This document shows positions 17,526-25,587 of a stretch of DNA of 64,000 bases, piece by piece (within the stretch, counting starts at the first letter, position 1; each line of letters opens with the position of its first letter). Both the position numbers and the translations under genes were made by a program. Source of the DNA: GWE2-51-13 sp041736705 (GTDB taxonomy: Bacteria > Bacillota_I > Bacilli_A > Erysipelotrichales > Erysipelotrichaceae); assembly GCA_041736705.1 (NCBI GenBank), contig JBGSTC010000029.1, positions 61,564 through 125,563 of the forward strand, read 5' to 3'. The notes beneath the pieces are model-generated. The model did not search any database. It worked only from the letters and a program-made list of their open reading frames with translations, and had not been told where the DNA came from.

Positions 17526-17553
17526 GGCAAACAGTTCGCTGTTTGCCTTTTTT
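17526..17553 (+). terminator. Intrinsic terminator after secDF
   Basis: A perfect 9-bp stem (17526-17534 with 17539-17547), TTCG tetraloop and six T. Confidence 0.92.
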
Positions 17554-17596
17554 ATCGGGGTGTATGGTAAAATGAATCCAGAATTGAGGAGTAACC

Positions 17597-19219
17597 ATGG
17601 CAAAAATCGTTGAACTTTCCATCGAGAAAGCGGATCTTTATCAGACAAAGTATGCGATATCCCCCTTGATCGCCCAGGTTTTAGCGGCCGGGGACATCAG
17701 TTTCGAACATGCGGACGAGTTGTTTCACCCGAGTGCATCACAGATTTGCGACGACGAGAGATTTTTAACTGCGAAGCGGATTCTTCTTGAAGCGATCGAC
17801 CGTCAGGAGAAAATCTTGATCTGCGGGGATTATGACGCCGACGGATTGTGTGCGACGTCGATTTTGGTGCGGACCTTGCGTAAACTAGGCGCCAACGTCG
17901 GGTTCTATATCCCCGATCGCTTCAACGAAGGGTATGGGCTCATCGAAGAAACCGTCGTCAAGGCACATGATAAAGGGTATACGCTCTTCGTTACGGTGGA
18001 CAACGGCGTTTCCGCGCATGCGGCATTACATAAAATCCATGCGTTGGATGCCCGGGTCTTAGTATTGGATCATCATGAAATCACGGAAGAGGTTTCTTGC
18101 GACTTGCTGATCCACCCGACGTTATTGCCGAAACACTTCAAGGATTTATGCGGAAGCGGTCTGGCTCTGCAGCTTGCCCACCACCTGATCGGATTCGAAC
18201 CGTATAACGCCGTCTTGGGCGGGATCGCCACGATCGGGGATATGGTCGAGTTGTGGGGGGCGAACCGAAACATCGTCATCGATGCGCTAGCATTGTTGAA
18301 CCAACACCGCTTCGTCACCATCGAAGCTTTGATGGAGAAACCGGTCGATCTCTACGATGAAGAAACGATCGCCTTTCAAATCGTGCCGAAACTCAACGTG
18401 GCGGGACGATTGGCCGACCAAGCCAACGCGAACCGGATCGTCGATTATCTCTGCAGTGAATCCGAACTTGAAATACGAAGGAATTCCGACCAGATCATCC
18501 AACTCAACAAAGTACGCAAAGAAGTCAGCAACGCGATGTACGAGACCGCCCGGACGCTGAGGGAATCGGGCAACGTCATCGTATTGACCCATCATAGTTT
18601 CCACGAAGGCATCGTCGGCATCACCGCGGGACGGCTAGCGAAAGAAATCGGTCGGCCGGTGTTCATCCTGGCAGAGAAGGGCGATACCCTCAAAGGAAGC
18701 GCTCGAAGCGTTGCGGATGTCGATCTTCGTCGCTTGACAAGCGAAGTCCAATCCCTCTGCATCCGTTATGGCGGGCATGCCATGGCCGCCGGGTTGGAGA
18801 TCCGCAAGGAAGACCTACCGGCGTTCAAGGACGGCTTGCTTCGAATCGCCGATACGATCGACTGGAGCGGGGCACAGGAAACCTTGGCGATCCTCTCGCC
18901 CGATCCCATGAGTGTGACGTCGAAGGATTTCATGGATCTTCTGGCGTTAGCCCCTTTTGGCAGCGGGTTCCCGATGCCCTTGATGCGTTTTAGGAATTGT
19001 TCGGTTCAATCCTACCGTGAGTTTTCTTCAAGTTTCCGTAAATGGCAACTCACGTGGGGGAATCTCTTGGTCGACGCCGTTTACTTCGGAGAAATCCCTT
19101 TCGAATTCCCTCAAGTCGGCCAGGGAAGTTTCGATGTGATCGGAAAAGTGAAAATCGAACGATTCCGCAATCGTGAAAAACTATCGATTCTGATCGAACT
19201 GATCGGAGCGTCCTTGTAA
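17597..19219 (+). CDS. recJ: Single-stranded-DNA-specific exonuclease RecJ
   Basis: This 540-residue 5'-to-3' ssDNA exonuclease serves recombination and mismatch repair. DHH-family motifs are DYDADGLCATS (near residue 77), VDNGVSAHA (about 135) and LDHHE (about 157). DHHA1 carries RYGGHAMAAGLEI near residue 394, and an OB-like C-terminus follows. It is shorter than Bacillus RecJ (about 780), lacking that protein's extra C-terminal domain, and is close to the compact E. coli-type length. GAGGAG lies upstream. An apt promoter overlaps its stop codon. Confidence 0.95.
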   Translation: MAKIVELSIEKADLYQTKYAISPLIAQVLAAGDISFEHADELFHPSASQICDDERFLTAKRILLEAIDRQEKILICGDYDADGLCATSILVRTLRKLGANVGFYIPDRFNEGYGLIEETVVKAHDKGYTLFVTVDNGVSAHAALHKIHALDARVLVLDHHEITEEVSCDLLIHPTLLPKHFKDLCGSGLALQLAHHLIGFEPYNAVLGGIATIGDMVELWGANRNIVIDALALLNQHRFVTIEALMEKPVDLYDEETIAFQIVPKLNVAGRLADQANANRIVDYLCSESELEIRRNSDQIIQLNKVRKEVSNAMYETARTLRESGNVIVLTHHSFHEGIVGITAGRLAKEIGRPVFILAEKGDTLKGSARSVADVDLRRLTSEVQSLCIRYGGHAMAAGLEIRKEDLPAFKDGLLRIADTIDWSGAQETLAILSPDPMSVTSKDFMDLLALAPFGSGFPMPLMRFRNCSVQSYREFSSSFRKWQLTWGNLLVDAVYFGEIPFEFPQVGQGSFDVIGKVKIERFRNREKLSILIELIGASL

Positions 19220-19241
19220 TTTAGAAGGTTCTTGCTATAAT
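19214..19241 (+). promoter_or_regulatory. Promoter for apt
   Basis: TTGTAA (19214-19219, overlapping the recJ stop), a 16-bp spacer and a perfect TATAAT (19236-19241). Confidence 0.7.
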
Positions 19242-19264
19242 AACTATGTTGCAAGGAGGCAGTT

Positions 19265-19780
19265 ATGGATTACAAAAAATACATAGCCGATATTCAAGAT
19301 TTCCCGATCCCGGGCATCCTGTTCCGCGACATCACCCCTCTGATGGCGGATGGTGAAGCGTTTAGGACGGCATCGAACGAAATCATCGAGTTTGCGAAAC
19401 AAGTGAATGCGGAAGTCGTCGTCGGACCCGAATCCCGTGGTTTCATCTTCGGGTGCCCGGTATCCTACGCACTCAACATCGGATTCGTACCGGTCCGTAA
19501 ACCCGGAAAACTGCCGAGAGAAACGGTTAGCTACAGTTATCAGTTGGAATATGGAACCAATGAACTCCATGTCCATCGCGATAGCATCACCCCCGGGCAG
19601 CGTGTCTTGATCGTCGACGACCTGTTGGCGACCGGCGGAACCGTCGAAGCGACCATCAAACTGATCGAACAACTGGGCGGCGTCGTCGTCGGTTGCGCCT
19701 TCTTGATCGAATTGACCGCGCTTGAAGGACGAAGGGTGCTTGAAGGGTACGATGTGTTTACGCTCATTAGTTACGAATAA
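19265..19780 (+). CDS. apt: Adenine phosphoribosyltransferase
   Basis: This 171-residue purine salvage enzyme makes AMP from adenine and PRPP. It begins MDYKKYIADIQDFPIPGILFRD and holds the PRPP-binding motif VLIVDDLLATGGT (about residues 116-128) and the GPESRGF loop near residue 58. Length is standard. The ribosome binding site is AAGGAGG. recJ-apt-rel is the Bacillus gene order. A terminator begins at the stop codon. Confidence 0.97.
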   Translation: MDYKKYIADIQDFPIPGILFRDITPLMADGEAFRTASNEIIEFAKQVNAEVVVGPESRGFIFGCPVSYALNIGFVPVRKPGKLPRETVSYSYQLEYGTNELHVHRDSITPGQRVLIVDDLLATGGTVEATIKLIEQLGGVVVGCAFLIELTALEGRRVLEGYDVFTLISYE

Positions 19781-19807
19781 ATCGAAGAGGAAGCTCTTCG
19801 ATTTTTA
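19780..19807 (+). terminator. Intrinsic terminator after apt
   Basis: A perfect 10-bp stem (19780-19789 with 19794-19803) with a 4-base loop and a T-run. The rel ribosome binding site follows about 10 bases later, so rel may depend on read-through or on a promoter within apt. Confidence 0.8.
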
Positions 19808-19827
19808 AAAGAAAAGGAGGTGGAGGG

Positions 19828-22023
19828 ATGGAATCGAAAAAACAGTTGATCACGATGGACGATGTCCGCAGTGAAGTGCGTTTGTATATCCAGAATACGG
19901 AAAGTCTCGCGTTGATCGACAAAGCGTTTTCCTATGCCGAACTCCACCATAAAGAACAATTCCGCAAGAGCGGCGAACCCTACATCATCCATCTGGTCAA
20001 CGTCGCCTATATCCTCGCCACCCTGCGTGTCGGTCCGCGGACCGTCACGGCCGGTTTGCTTCACGACGTCATCGAAGACTGCGGGATCTCAAAGGATCGG
20101 CTTGCCAAGGATTTCGACGATGAAGTCGCGACCTTGGTCGAAAGCGTCACCAAGATCGGCAACATCGAGTTCAAGGACGAAAAAGAATACCAGGCCGTCA
20201 ACCACCGCAAGATCTTCATCGCGATGGCGAAGGACGTCCGCGTCATTTTGATCAAGCTGGTCGACCGTCTGCACAACATGCGGACGCTACAGTACATGAC
20301 GGAAGAGAAGCAGACGAAGATCGCCGGGGAAACCCTGGAAGTCTACGCCCCGATCGCCCATCGTTTGGGGATCAGCGAAATCAAGAACGAGTTGGAAGAC
20401 TTGAGCTTCTATTATCTGCATCGCGACAAGTATTATGAAATCGCCCACTTGGTCGAGATACGGAAGGCCGAACGCGATGCGCAGGTCAATACGATGATCG
20501 AAGACATTTCCGAGATGCTGGGTCAACAGAAGATCCCGTTCCGCATTTTCGGACGTTCCAAGCATCTTTATAGCATCTACAAGAAAATGACGACCAAGAA
20601 CAAGCGATTCGACGAGATCCTCGATCTTTTGGCGATCCGCATCGTCACGCAGACCGAAGTGAACTGTTATGAAGTTCTCGGTTACATCCATCAGAAATAC
20701 CGTCCGATCCCAGGACGTTTGAAAGACTACATCGCGATGCCGAAGATGAATATGTACCAGTCGTTGCATACGACGATCATCGGCGAAGGCGGGGCGATCT
20801 TCGAAGTGCAGATCCGTACCGAAAACATGGATGCGATCGCCGAACAAGGCGTCGCCGCCCATTGGCGCTACAAAGAAGGCAACAAATACAATCCCGAGAA
20901 GGAACAACACGAGATCGAAGAGAAACTTTCGTGGTTCAAGGATTTCACCACGATGACCGACGACGTCCACGCTGCCGGCGAATACATGGATCTTTTGACC
21001 CACGACGTGTTTGAAGCCAACGTCTATGTCATGTCCCCCAAAGGACGGGTCATCGACCTTCCGCAAGGCTCGACGCCGATCGATTTCGCCTACCGCATCC
21101 ATACCGACATCGGTCATGCGACGGTGGGTGCCATCGTCAACGGGATCCTGGTCCCCATCAACACCGAGCTGAAAACCGGCGACGTCGTCCAGATTAAAAC
21201 ATCGAAGCAATCCAACGGACCCTCCGAAGACTGGCTGAAGTTCGTAAAAACGTCCCATGCGCGCAATAAAATCCGCAATTTCCTGCAAAAGAAGGAAATG
21301 GAAGACCGGAGCGAAAACATCGCCAAGGGTGAATCCATGTTTAGGGAAGAGTTGAAACGGCGCGGGATGGATGAAAAGGAATTCATGAACCCCAAGAAAC
21401 TGGAATCGGTGTTCCAATATTTCACCATCCAGAACTACAACGACTTCATGAACGCCATCGCGGTGAAATCGTTGTCCATGACGGCGGTCTTCGAGAAACT
21501 CCAAGTCCGTAAACCGACGCTTCTGGAAAATTTCGACCGCCTGTTCAAACAACCCCGACCCGATAAAAAGAACGTTTCGAAGTTCGGCGTCACGGTCGCA
21601 GGCGTCGATTCGATCATGATTTCATTGGCAGGGTGCTGCAACCCGGTGTTCGGCGACGACATCATCGGCTACATCACCAAAGGCCAAGGGGTCAAGGTGC
21701 ACCGCAAGGATTGTCCCAACGTCATCCACGAAACCCGTCGCCTCATCCATTGCGAATGGGATGAAGAATACACGACCGGTAAATATGAAGTGAATCTCTT
21801 CATCATGGCGACCGACCGCAGTTTCCTGATCACCGACATCATCACGGTGGTGAGCCAATGCAAAGCGGGGCTAAGCGCGATCAATTCGACGGTCAACGAC
21901 GATAAGATCACCGCAACCACTACGTTGAAAGTCGTCGTGGACAATGCGGAACATCTGCGCATCGTCATCGCGAATCTGAAGAAGGTGAACTCCGTACTCA
22001 CCGTCGACCGCATGACCCAATAG
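19828..22023 (+). CDS. relA: Bifunctional (p)ppGpp synthetase/hydrolase Rel
   Basis: This 731-residue stringent-response enzyme makes and degrades (p)ppGpp. The order is HD hydrolase domain (LLHDVIEDCG near residue 76), synthetase domain with RLKDYIAMP and MYQSLHTTI (near residues 298-313), TGS domain (LPQGSTPIDFAYRIHTDIG, about 410-430), a zinc-finger-like region, and a C-terminal ACT domain (about 660-731). The RxKD form of the synthetase loop and an intact HD-ED pair indicate the long bifunctional Rel of Bacillota. A strong AAAGGAGGTGG site precedes it. It is followed by the T-box leader of hisS. Confidence 0.97.
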   Translation: MESKKQLITMDDVRSEVRLYIQNTESLALIDKAFSYAELHHKEQFRKSGEPYIIHLVNVAYILATLRVGPRTVTAGLLHDVIEDCGISKDRLAKDFDDEVATLVESVTKIGNIEFKDEKEYQAVNHRKIFIAMAKDVRVILIKLVDRLHNMRTLQYMTEEKQTKIAGETLEVYAPIAHRLGISEIKNELEDLSFYYLHRDKYYEIAHLVEIRKAERDAQVNTMIEDISEMLGQQKIPFRIFGRSKHLYSIYKKMTTKNKRFDEILDLLAIRIVTQTEVNCYEVLGYIHQKYRPIPGRLKDYIAMPKMNMYQSLHTTIIGEGGAIFEVQIRTENMDAIAEQGVAAHWRYKEGNKYNPEKEQHEIEEKLSWFKDFTTMTDDVHAAGEYMDLLTHDVFEANVYVMSPKGRVIDLPQGSTPIDFAYRIHTDIGHATVGAIVNGILVPINTELKTGDVVQIKTSKQSNGPSEDWLKFVKTSHARNKIRNFLQKKEMEDRSENIAKGESMFREELKRRGMDEKEFMNPKKLESVFQYFTIQNYNDFMNAIAVKSLSMTAVFEKLQVRKPTLLENFDRLFKQPRPDKKNVSKFGVTVAGVDSIMISLAGCCNPVFGDDIIGYITKGQGVKVHRKDCPNVIHETRRLIHCEWDEEYTTGKYEVNLFIMATDRSFLITDIITVVSQCKAGLSAINSTVNDDKITATTTLKVVVDNAEHLRIVIANLKKVNSVLTVDRMTQ

Positions 22024-22028
22024 TCAAC

Positions 22029-22057
22029 TTGACAAGCGTAGAGGCATACGCTAAACT
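22029..22057 (+). promoter_or_regulatory. Promoter of the hisS leader
   Basis: A perfect TTGACA (22029-22034), a 17-bp spacer and TAAACT (22052-22057), only 5 bases after the rel stop. Transcription would start near 22064, at the 5' end of the T-box RNA. Confidence 0.8.
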
Positions 22058-22061
22058 GTAT

Positions 22062-22275
22062 CCATACATCCGAAGAAGGGGAAACTCGCGCACGGAATTC
22101 AAGAGAGAGGGAAGCGATCGGTGAAAGCTCCCGGAGGAAATGCGCAGCCGACACCCCGGAGGAGACATCCTGAATGAGTAGGGATGGACGTCGCCGGCGT
22201 TAACGGATTGAGTGCGTAGCGATACGTAAACAAAGGTGGTACCACGCAAGAGCGTCCTTTACAGGCGCTCTTTTA
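22062..22275 (+). promoter_or_regulatory. T-box riboswitch controlling hisS(-aspS)
   Basis: This is an approximately 210-nt leader with T-box hallmarks: an AGAGAGAGGG stretch and GGTGAAAGCTCC in the stem I region, the T-box sequence AAAGGTGGTACCACG (22232-22246), and a terminator hairpin (22248-22254 with 22266-22272) followed by TTTT. Uncharged tRNA paired to the specifier and to the T-box bulge would stabilise the antiterminator and let hisS be transcribed. The downstream gene predicts a His specifier. CAC triplets occur near 22097 and 22151, but I cannot place the specifier loop with certainty. Confidence 0.92.
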
Positions 22276-22292
22276 TTTTCAAGGAGGAAAAC

Positions 22293-23591
22293 ATGGCGAA
22301 TTATCAGGTTCCAAGAGGGACGCAAGACGTATTTGGTAAAGAAATGACGAAATGGCATGTATTGGAGGAGTTGATCCGCAATCTCTGCTACGTCTATGGC
22401 TACGATGAAATCCGGACGCCCGAATTCGAACACACGGAAGTCTTTCACCGTGAAAACGACAGTTCGGATGTCGTCAACAAGGAAATGTATACGTTCACGG
22501 ACCGCGGGGAGCGATCGCTGACCTTGCGTCCCGAAGGCACGGCGGGCTTGATCCGCAGCTACGTCGAAAACAAGCTCTACGCCCATCCCGACCTGCCCCA
22601 AAAGTTCTATTATGTCGGACCGTGTTTCCGTTACGAACGTCCTCAGAAAGGCCGCATGCGGATCCACCACCAGTTCGGCGTGGAAGTCATCGGGGAGAAA
22701 TCTCCCTTGATCGACGCCGAAGTCATCCTCTTGGGGATCGATCTGATCACGCGTCTGGGCATCCAGGACACCAAAGTGTTGATCAACACCTTGGGCGACA
22801 AAGCCAGTCGGTTGGCGTATCGCGATGCGCTGAAGGAACACTTCGCACCCAGCGTCCATGAACTCTGCGGCGATTGCCAACGCAGATATGAACAAAACCC
22901 CTTGCGCATCCTTGACTGCAAGGTCGACGCCGAGCATCCCGCGCTGGTTTCCGCGCCTGAAATCCATGCCTACCTCAATCAGGAAAGCAAGGACTATTTC
23001 GACGCCGTCACCCGCATCTTGACATCATCGGGGATCCAGGTCGAAATCAGCGACCGTTTGGTCAGAGGCTTGGACTACTATTCGCATACCGTCTTCGAAG
23101 TCGTTTCCGTCAACAAGGAAATGGGCTCGCAAGCCACGATCTTCGGCGGCGGACGCTATGACGAGTTGGTCGAGTACTTCGGCGGACCTTCCCATTCGGG
23201 CATCGGGTTCGGCATGGGGATCGAACGGCTCTTGGTCGCATTGGATGCGGAAGGCATCGACATCTCCGATGACGAACCGGCCGATGTCTATGTGGTCAGT
23301 CTCGGTAAGGAAATGTTGGAGAGCGCGTTCCAGTTGGCCGCGATGTGCCGTGCCGGCGGATACCGTACGGAACTCGACTACACGGGAAGATCGTTCAAGG
23401 CACAGTTTAAATCCGTCGACCGCAAAGGCGCCAAAGTCGTTTTGATGGTCGGCGAGAGCGAAATCAAAGAAAACAAGGTCGTTGTCAAAAACATCGCGAC
23501 CCAAGAACAACTGACTCTTTCAACCGACCAATTGATCCATCAATTGGACCACTGGCTGGACGAGAACCATGTCTGCGAACATGGACACTAA
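22293..23591 (+). CDS. hisS: Histidyl-tRNA synthetase
   Basis: This 432-residue class II synthetase charges tRNA-His. It starts MANYQVPRGTQDVFG. Motif 2 (CFRYERPQKGRMRIHHQFGVE) lies near residues 110-130, the histidine-specific LVRGLDYYSHTVFE near 255-268, and motif 3 (GIGFGMGIERLL) near 303-314. An anticodon-binding domain ends the protein. An in-frame GTG at 22236 lies inside the T-box element and is rejected. ATG 22293 has AAGGAGG before it. It follows the T-box terminator and is 12 bases from aspS, so both synthetases are probably under His-tRNA control. Confidence 0.97.
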   Translation: MANYQVPRGTQDVFGKEMTKWHVLEELIRNLCYVYGYDEIRTPEFEHTEVFHRENDSSDVVNKEMYTFTDRGERSLTLRPEGTAGLIRSYVENKLYAHPDLPQKFYYVGPCFRYERPQKGRMRIHHQFGVEVIGEKSPLIDAEVILLGIDLITRLGIQDTKVLINTLGDKASRLAYRDALKEHFAPSVHELCGDCQRRYEQNPLRILDCKVDAEHPALVSAPEIHAYLNQESKDYFDAVTRILTSSGIQVEISDRLVRGLDYYSHTVFEVVSVNKEMGSQATIFGGGRYDELVEYFGGPSHSGIGFGMGIERLLVALDAEGIDISDDEPADVYVVSLGKEMLESAFQLAAMCRAGGYRTELDYTGRSFKAQFKSVDRKGAKVVLMVGESEIKENKVVVKNIATQEQLTLSTDQLIHQLDHWLDENHVCEHGH

Positions 23592-23603
23592 AGGAGAGAC
23601 ACT

Positions 23604-25346
23604 ATGAACAGAACCCATACCAACGGCGAACTTCGCCCCGTCCATGAAGGTCAAACGGTCACATTGATCGGTTGGGTCGCACGTCGACGCAACCTGGGGT
23701 CCTTGGTCTTCATCGACCTGCGCGACCGTACCGGCATCACGCAGCTGGTGTTCGATGAAACCAAAGAAAATCTCGTACGTGAAGTGCGCAACGAATACAT
23801 CCTGGAAGTCGAAGGGAAGGTCGCGTTGCGCAAAGACCCCAACGCCAAAATGGCGACGGGAGACATCGAAATCCTGGTCGATACCGTCAAAGTCATCAAC
23901 ACGGCCGAAGTCCCGCCGATCATGATCCAAGACGAAACCGACGCCTTGGAAGACACGCGCATGAAATACCGCTATCTCGATTTGAGACGGCCGATGATGC
24001 AGAAGAAATTGATCCAACGCGCCAAGATCGTCCAAACGATGCGCAATTATCTCGATACCAACGGTTTCATCGACGTCGAAACCCCGATGTTGACCAAATC
24101 CACCCCTGAGGGATCCCGCGAGTACCTTGTGCCTTCGCGCGTCCATGCCGGGGAATTCTATGCCTTGGCCCAATCCCCGCAGATCTTCAAGCAATTATTG
24201 ATGGTCGCCGGATTGGAACGTTATTACCAAATCGCCCGCTGTTTCCGCGACGAAGACCTCCGTGCCGACCGTCAATTGGACTTCACCCAGGTCGACATCG
24301 AAACCTCTTTCCTCAGCGAAGCGGAATTCCAACTCTTGATCGAAGAAATGGTCGTCAAGGTCATGAAGGAAGTGCTGGGTCGCGAACTTACGACGGGTTT
24401 CCTCAAACTCCCGTTCAACGACGCCATGAACCGTTTCGGCAGCGACAAACCCGACATCCGTTTCGGTCTTGAACTCCAGGACGTCAGCGATGTCTTTGCG
24501 AACACCACGTTCGCCGTCTTTAGTAATGCACTCGCCATGAAGCAGGGAAGCCTGAAAGCGATCGTCCTTGAAAACGGGGCATCGTTCACCCGTAAGGAAA
24601 CCGACGCCCTCACCGAAGTCGCAAAGAAAAACGGCGTCAAAGGTTTGGTCGTCCTGAAGGTCGTCAACGGACAACCCGAAGGCAGCGCCGCCAAGTTCTT
24701 CAGCGCCGAAGAATCCGCCAACCTGATCGCAAAACTCAACGCTCCTGAACACAGTCTGATCCTGATCACGGCGGATGCCTGGGAAAAAGCCTGCAACGCC
24801 CTGGGGGCCGTCCGTTTGGCTTTGCGCGATAAATTGAACCTGGTTTCAAGAGATGATTTCGCCTATCTTTGGGTCGTCGATTTCCCCTTGCTCGAATATG
24901 TCGAAGAGGACCAACGCTTCGTCGCCCGTCACCATCCCTTCACCCGTCCGAAAGAAGACCAACTTCATCTCTTGGAAAGCGATCCCGCCCAGGTGCAAGC
25001 CTGCGCCTACGACTTGGTCCTCAACGGATTTGAAGTCGCCGGGGGATCCTTGCGTATCTATGACCAGAAGGTCCAGGAGAAGATGTTCTCCTTGATCGGG
25101 TTCACCGATGAGCAAATCCATGAACGCTTCGGCTTCTTCGTCGATGCGTTTAAATACGGCACCCCTCCGCACGGGGGGGTCGCGTTCGGACTCGATCGCT
25201 TCGCGATGGTCTTGACGCAATCCGACTCGATCCGCGATGTCATCGCGTTCCCGAAGAACGCTTCCGCCCGCTGTCCGCTCACGGAAGCCCCGTCGCCGGT
25301 CGAAGCGAAACAACTGGATGAATTGCATATCAAAATTGTCAAGTAG
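23604..25346 (+). CDS. aspS: Aspartyl-tRNA synthetase (bacterial type)
   Basis: This is a 580-residue class II synthetase. The OB-fold anticodon domain (about 1-110) contains VTLIGWVARRRNLG and FIDLRDRTGITQLVF. Catalytic motif 2 is CFRDEDLRADRQLDFTQVD (near residue 215), the GAD insertion spans about 285-410, and motif 3 (GGVAFGLDRFAMVL) lies near residue 523. Full bacterial length with the GAD domain. It is the second gene of the hisS operon, with GGAGAG before the start. A 6S RNA gene follows, as in Bacillus. Confidence 0.97.
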   Translation: MNRTHTNGELRPVHEGQTVTLIGWVARRRNLGSLVFIDLRDRTGITQLVFDETKENLVREVRNEYILEVEGKVALRKDPNAKMATGDIEILVDTVKVINTAEVPPIMIQDETDALEDTRMKYRYLDLRRPMMQKKLIQRAKIVQTMRNYLDTNGFIDVETPMLTKSTPEGSREYLVPSRVHAGEFYALAQSPQIFKQLLMVAGLERYYQIARCFRDEDLRADRQLDFTQVDIETSFLSEAEFQLLIEEMVVKVMKEVLGRELTTGFLKLPFNDAMNRFGSDKPDIRFGLELQDVSDVFANTTFAVFSNALAMKQGSLKAIVLENGASFTRKETDALTEVAKKNGVKGLVVLKVVNGQPEGSAAKFFSAEESANLIAKLNAPEHSLILITADAWEKACNALGAVRLALRDKLNLVSRDDFAYLWVVDFPLLEYVEEDQRFVARHHPFTRPKEDQLHLLESDPAQVQACAYDLVLNGFEVAGGSLRIYDQKVQEKMFSLIGFTDEQIHERFGFFVDAFKYGTPPHGGVAFGLDRFAMVLTQSDSIRDVIAFPKNASARCPLTEAPSPVEAKQLDELHIKIVK

Positions 25347-25364
25347 TGATTTTATCCAAATCGG

Positions 25365-25373
25365 TGCTATAAT
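25365..25373 (+). promoter_or_regulatory. Extended -10 promoter of the 6S RNA gene
   Basis: TGCTATAAT (25365-25373) is a perfect extended -10 box. It lies 8 bases before the first base of the closing stem of the RNA. Confidence 0.75.
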
Positions 25374-25380
25374 GGAATTA

Positions 25381-25530
25381 CCCAAAAGGATATTTATTTC
25401 CGACACGTTGATATAAGGGAAACCGGATGTTGTTCCCTGGTGTTGAAGACCCGGCGTTTCGCTGGGGATCCTAATCGGAGCACAGGTTACCCACCTGAAT
25501 TTAACAGGGAATATATCGCAACCTTTTGGG
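25381..25530 (+). ncRNA. ssrS: 6S RNA
   Basis: This is an approximately 150-nt RNA whose ends pair perfectly (CCCAAAAGG at 25381-25389 with CCTTTTGGG at 25522-25530). An inner stem pairs TTCCCTG (about 25433) with CAGGGAA (about 25505), leaving a long open central region, the shape by which 6S RNA mimics an open promoter and binds sigma-A RNA polymerase. It has its own extended -10 promoter, sits directly after aspS as the Bacillus 6S-1 gene does, and is followed by a terminator. It is shorter than the 180-190 nt usual in Bacillus. Confidence 0.85.
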
Positions 25531-25535
25531 CCAAC

Positions 25536-25568
25536 AAAAAGACTTCGGATTTCACCGGAGTTTTTTTC
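25536..25568 (+). terminator. Intrinsic terminator of the 6S RNA gene
   Basis: A stem of 13 pairs with two G-T pairs (25536-25548 with 25555-25567) and a 6-base loop, ending in seven T. The next ribosome binding site (AGGGGG) follows about 10 bases later. Confidence 0.8.
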
Positions 25569-25587
25569 TGAAAAGCAGGGGGAAACC

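Noticed and set aside
20287..21552. 421-codon minus-strand open frame opposite rel
   Set aside because: Antisense shadow of a full-length Rel gene with no recognisable domain and no initiation signals.
22236..22292. N-terminal extension of HisRS from an in-frame GTG
   Set aside because: The extension would be translated from the T-box antiterminator/terminator sequence. AAGGAGG sits before ATG 22293, where the family start is.
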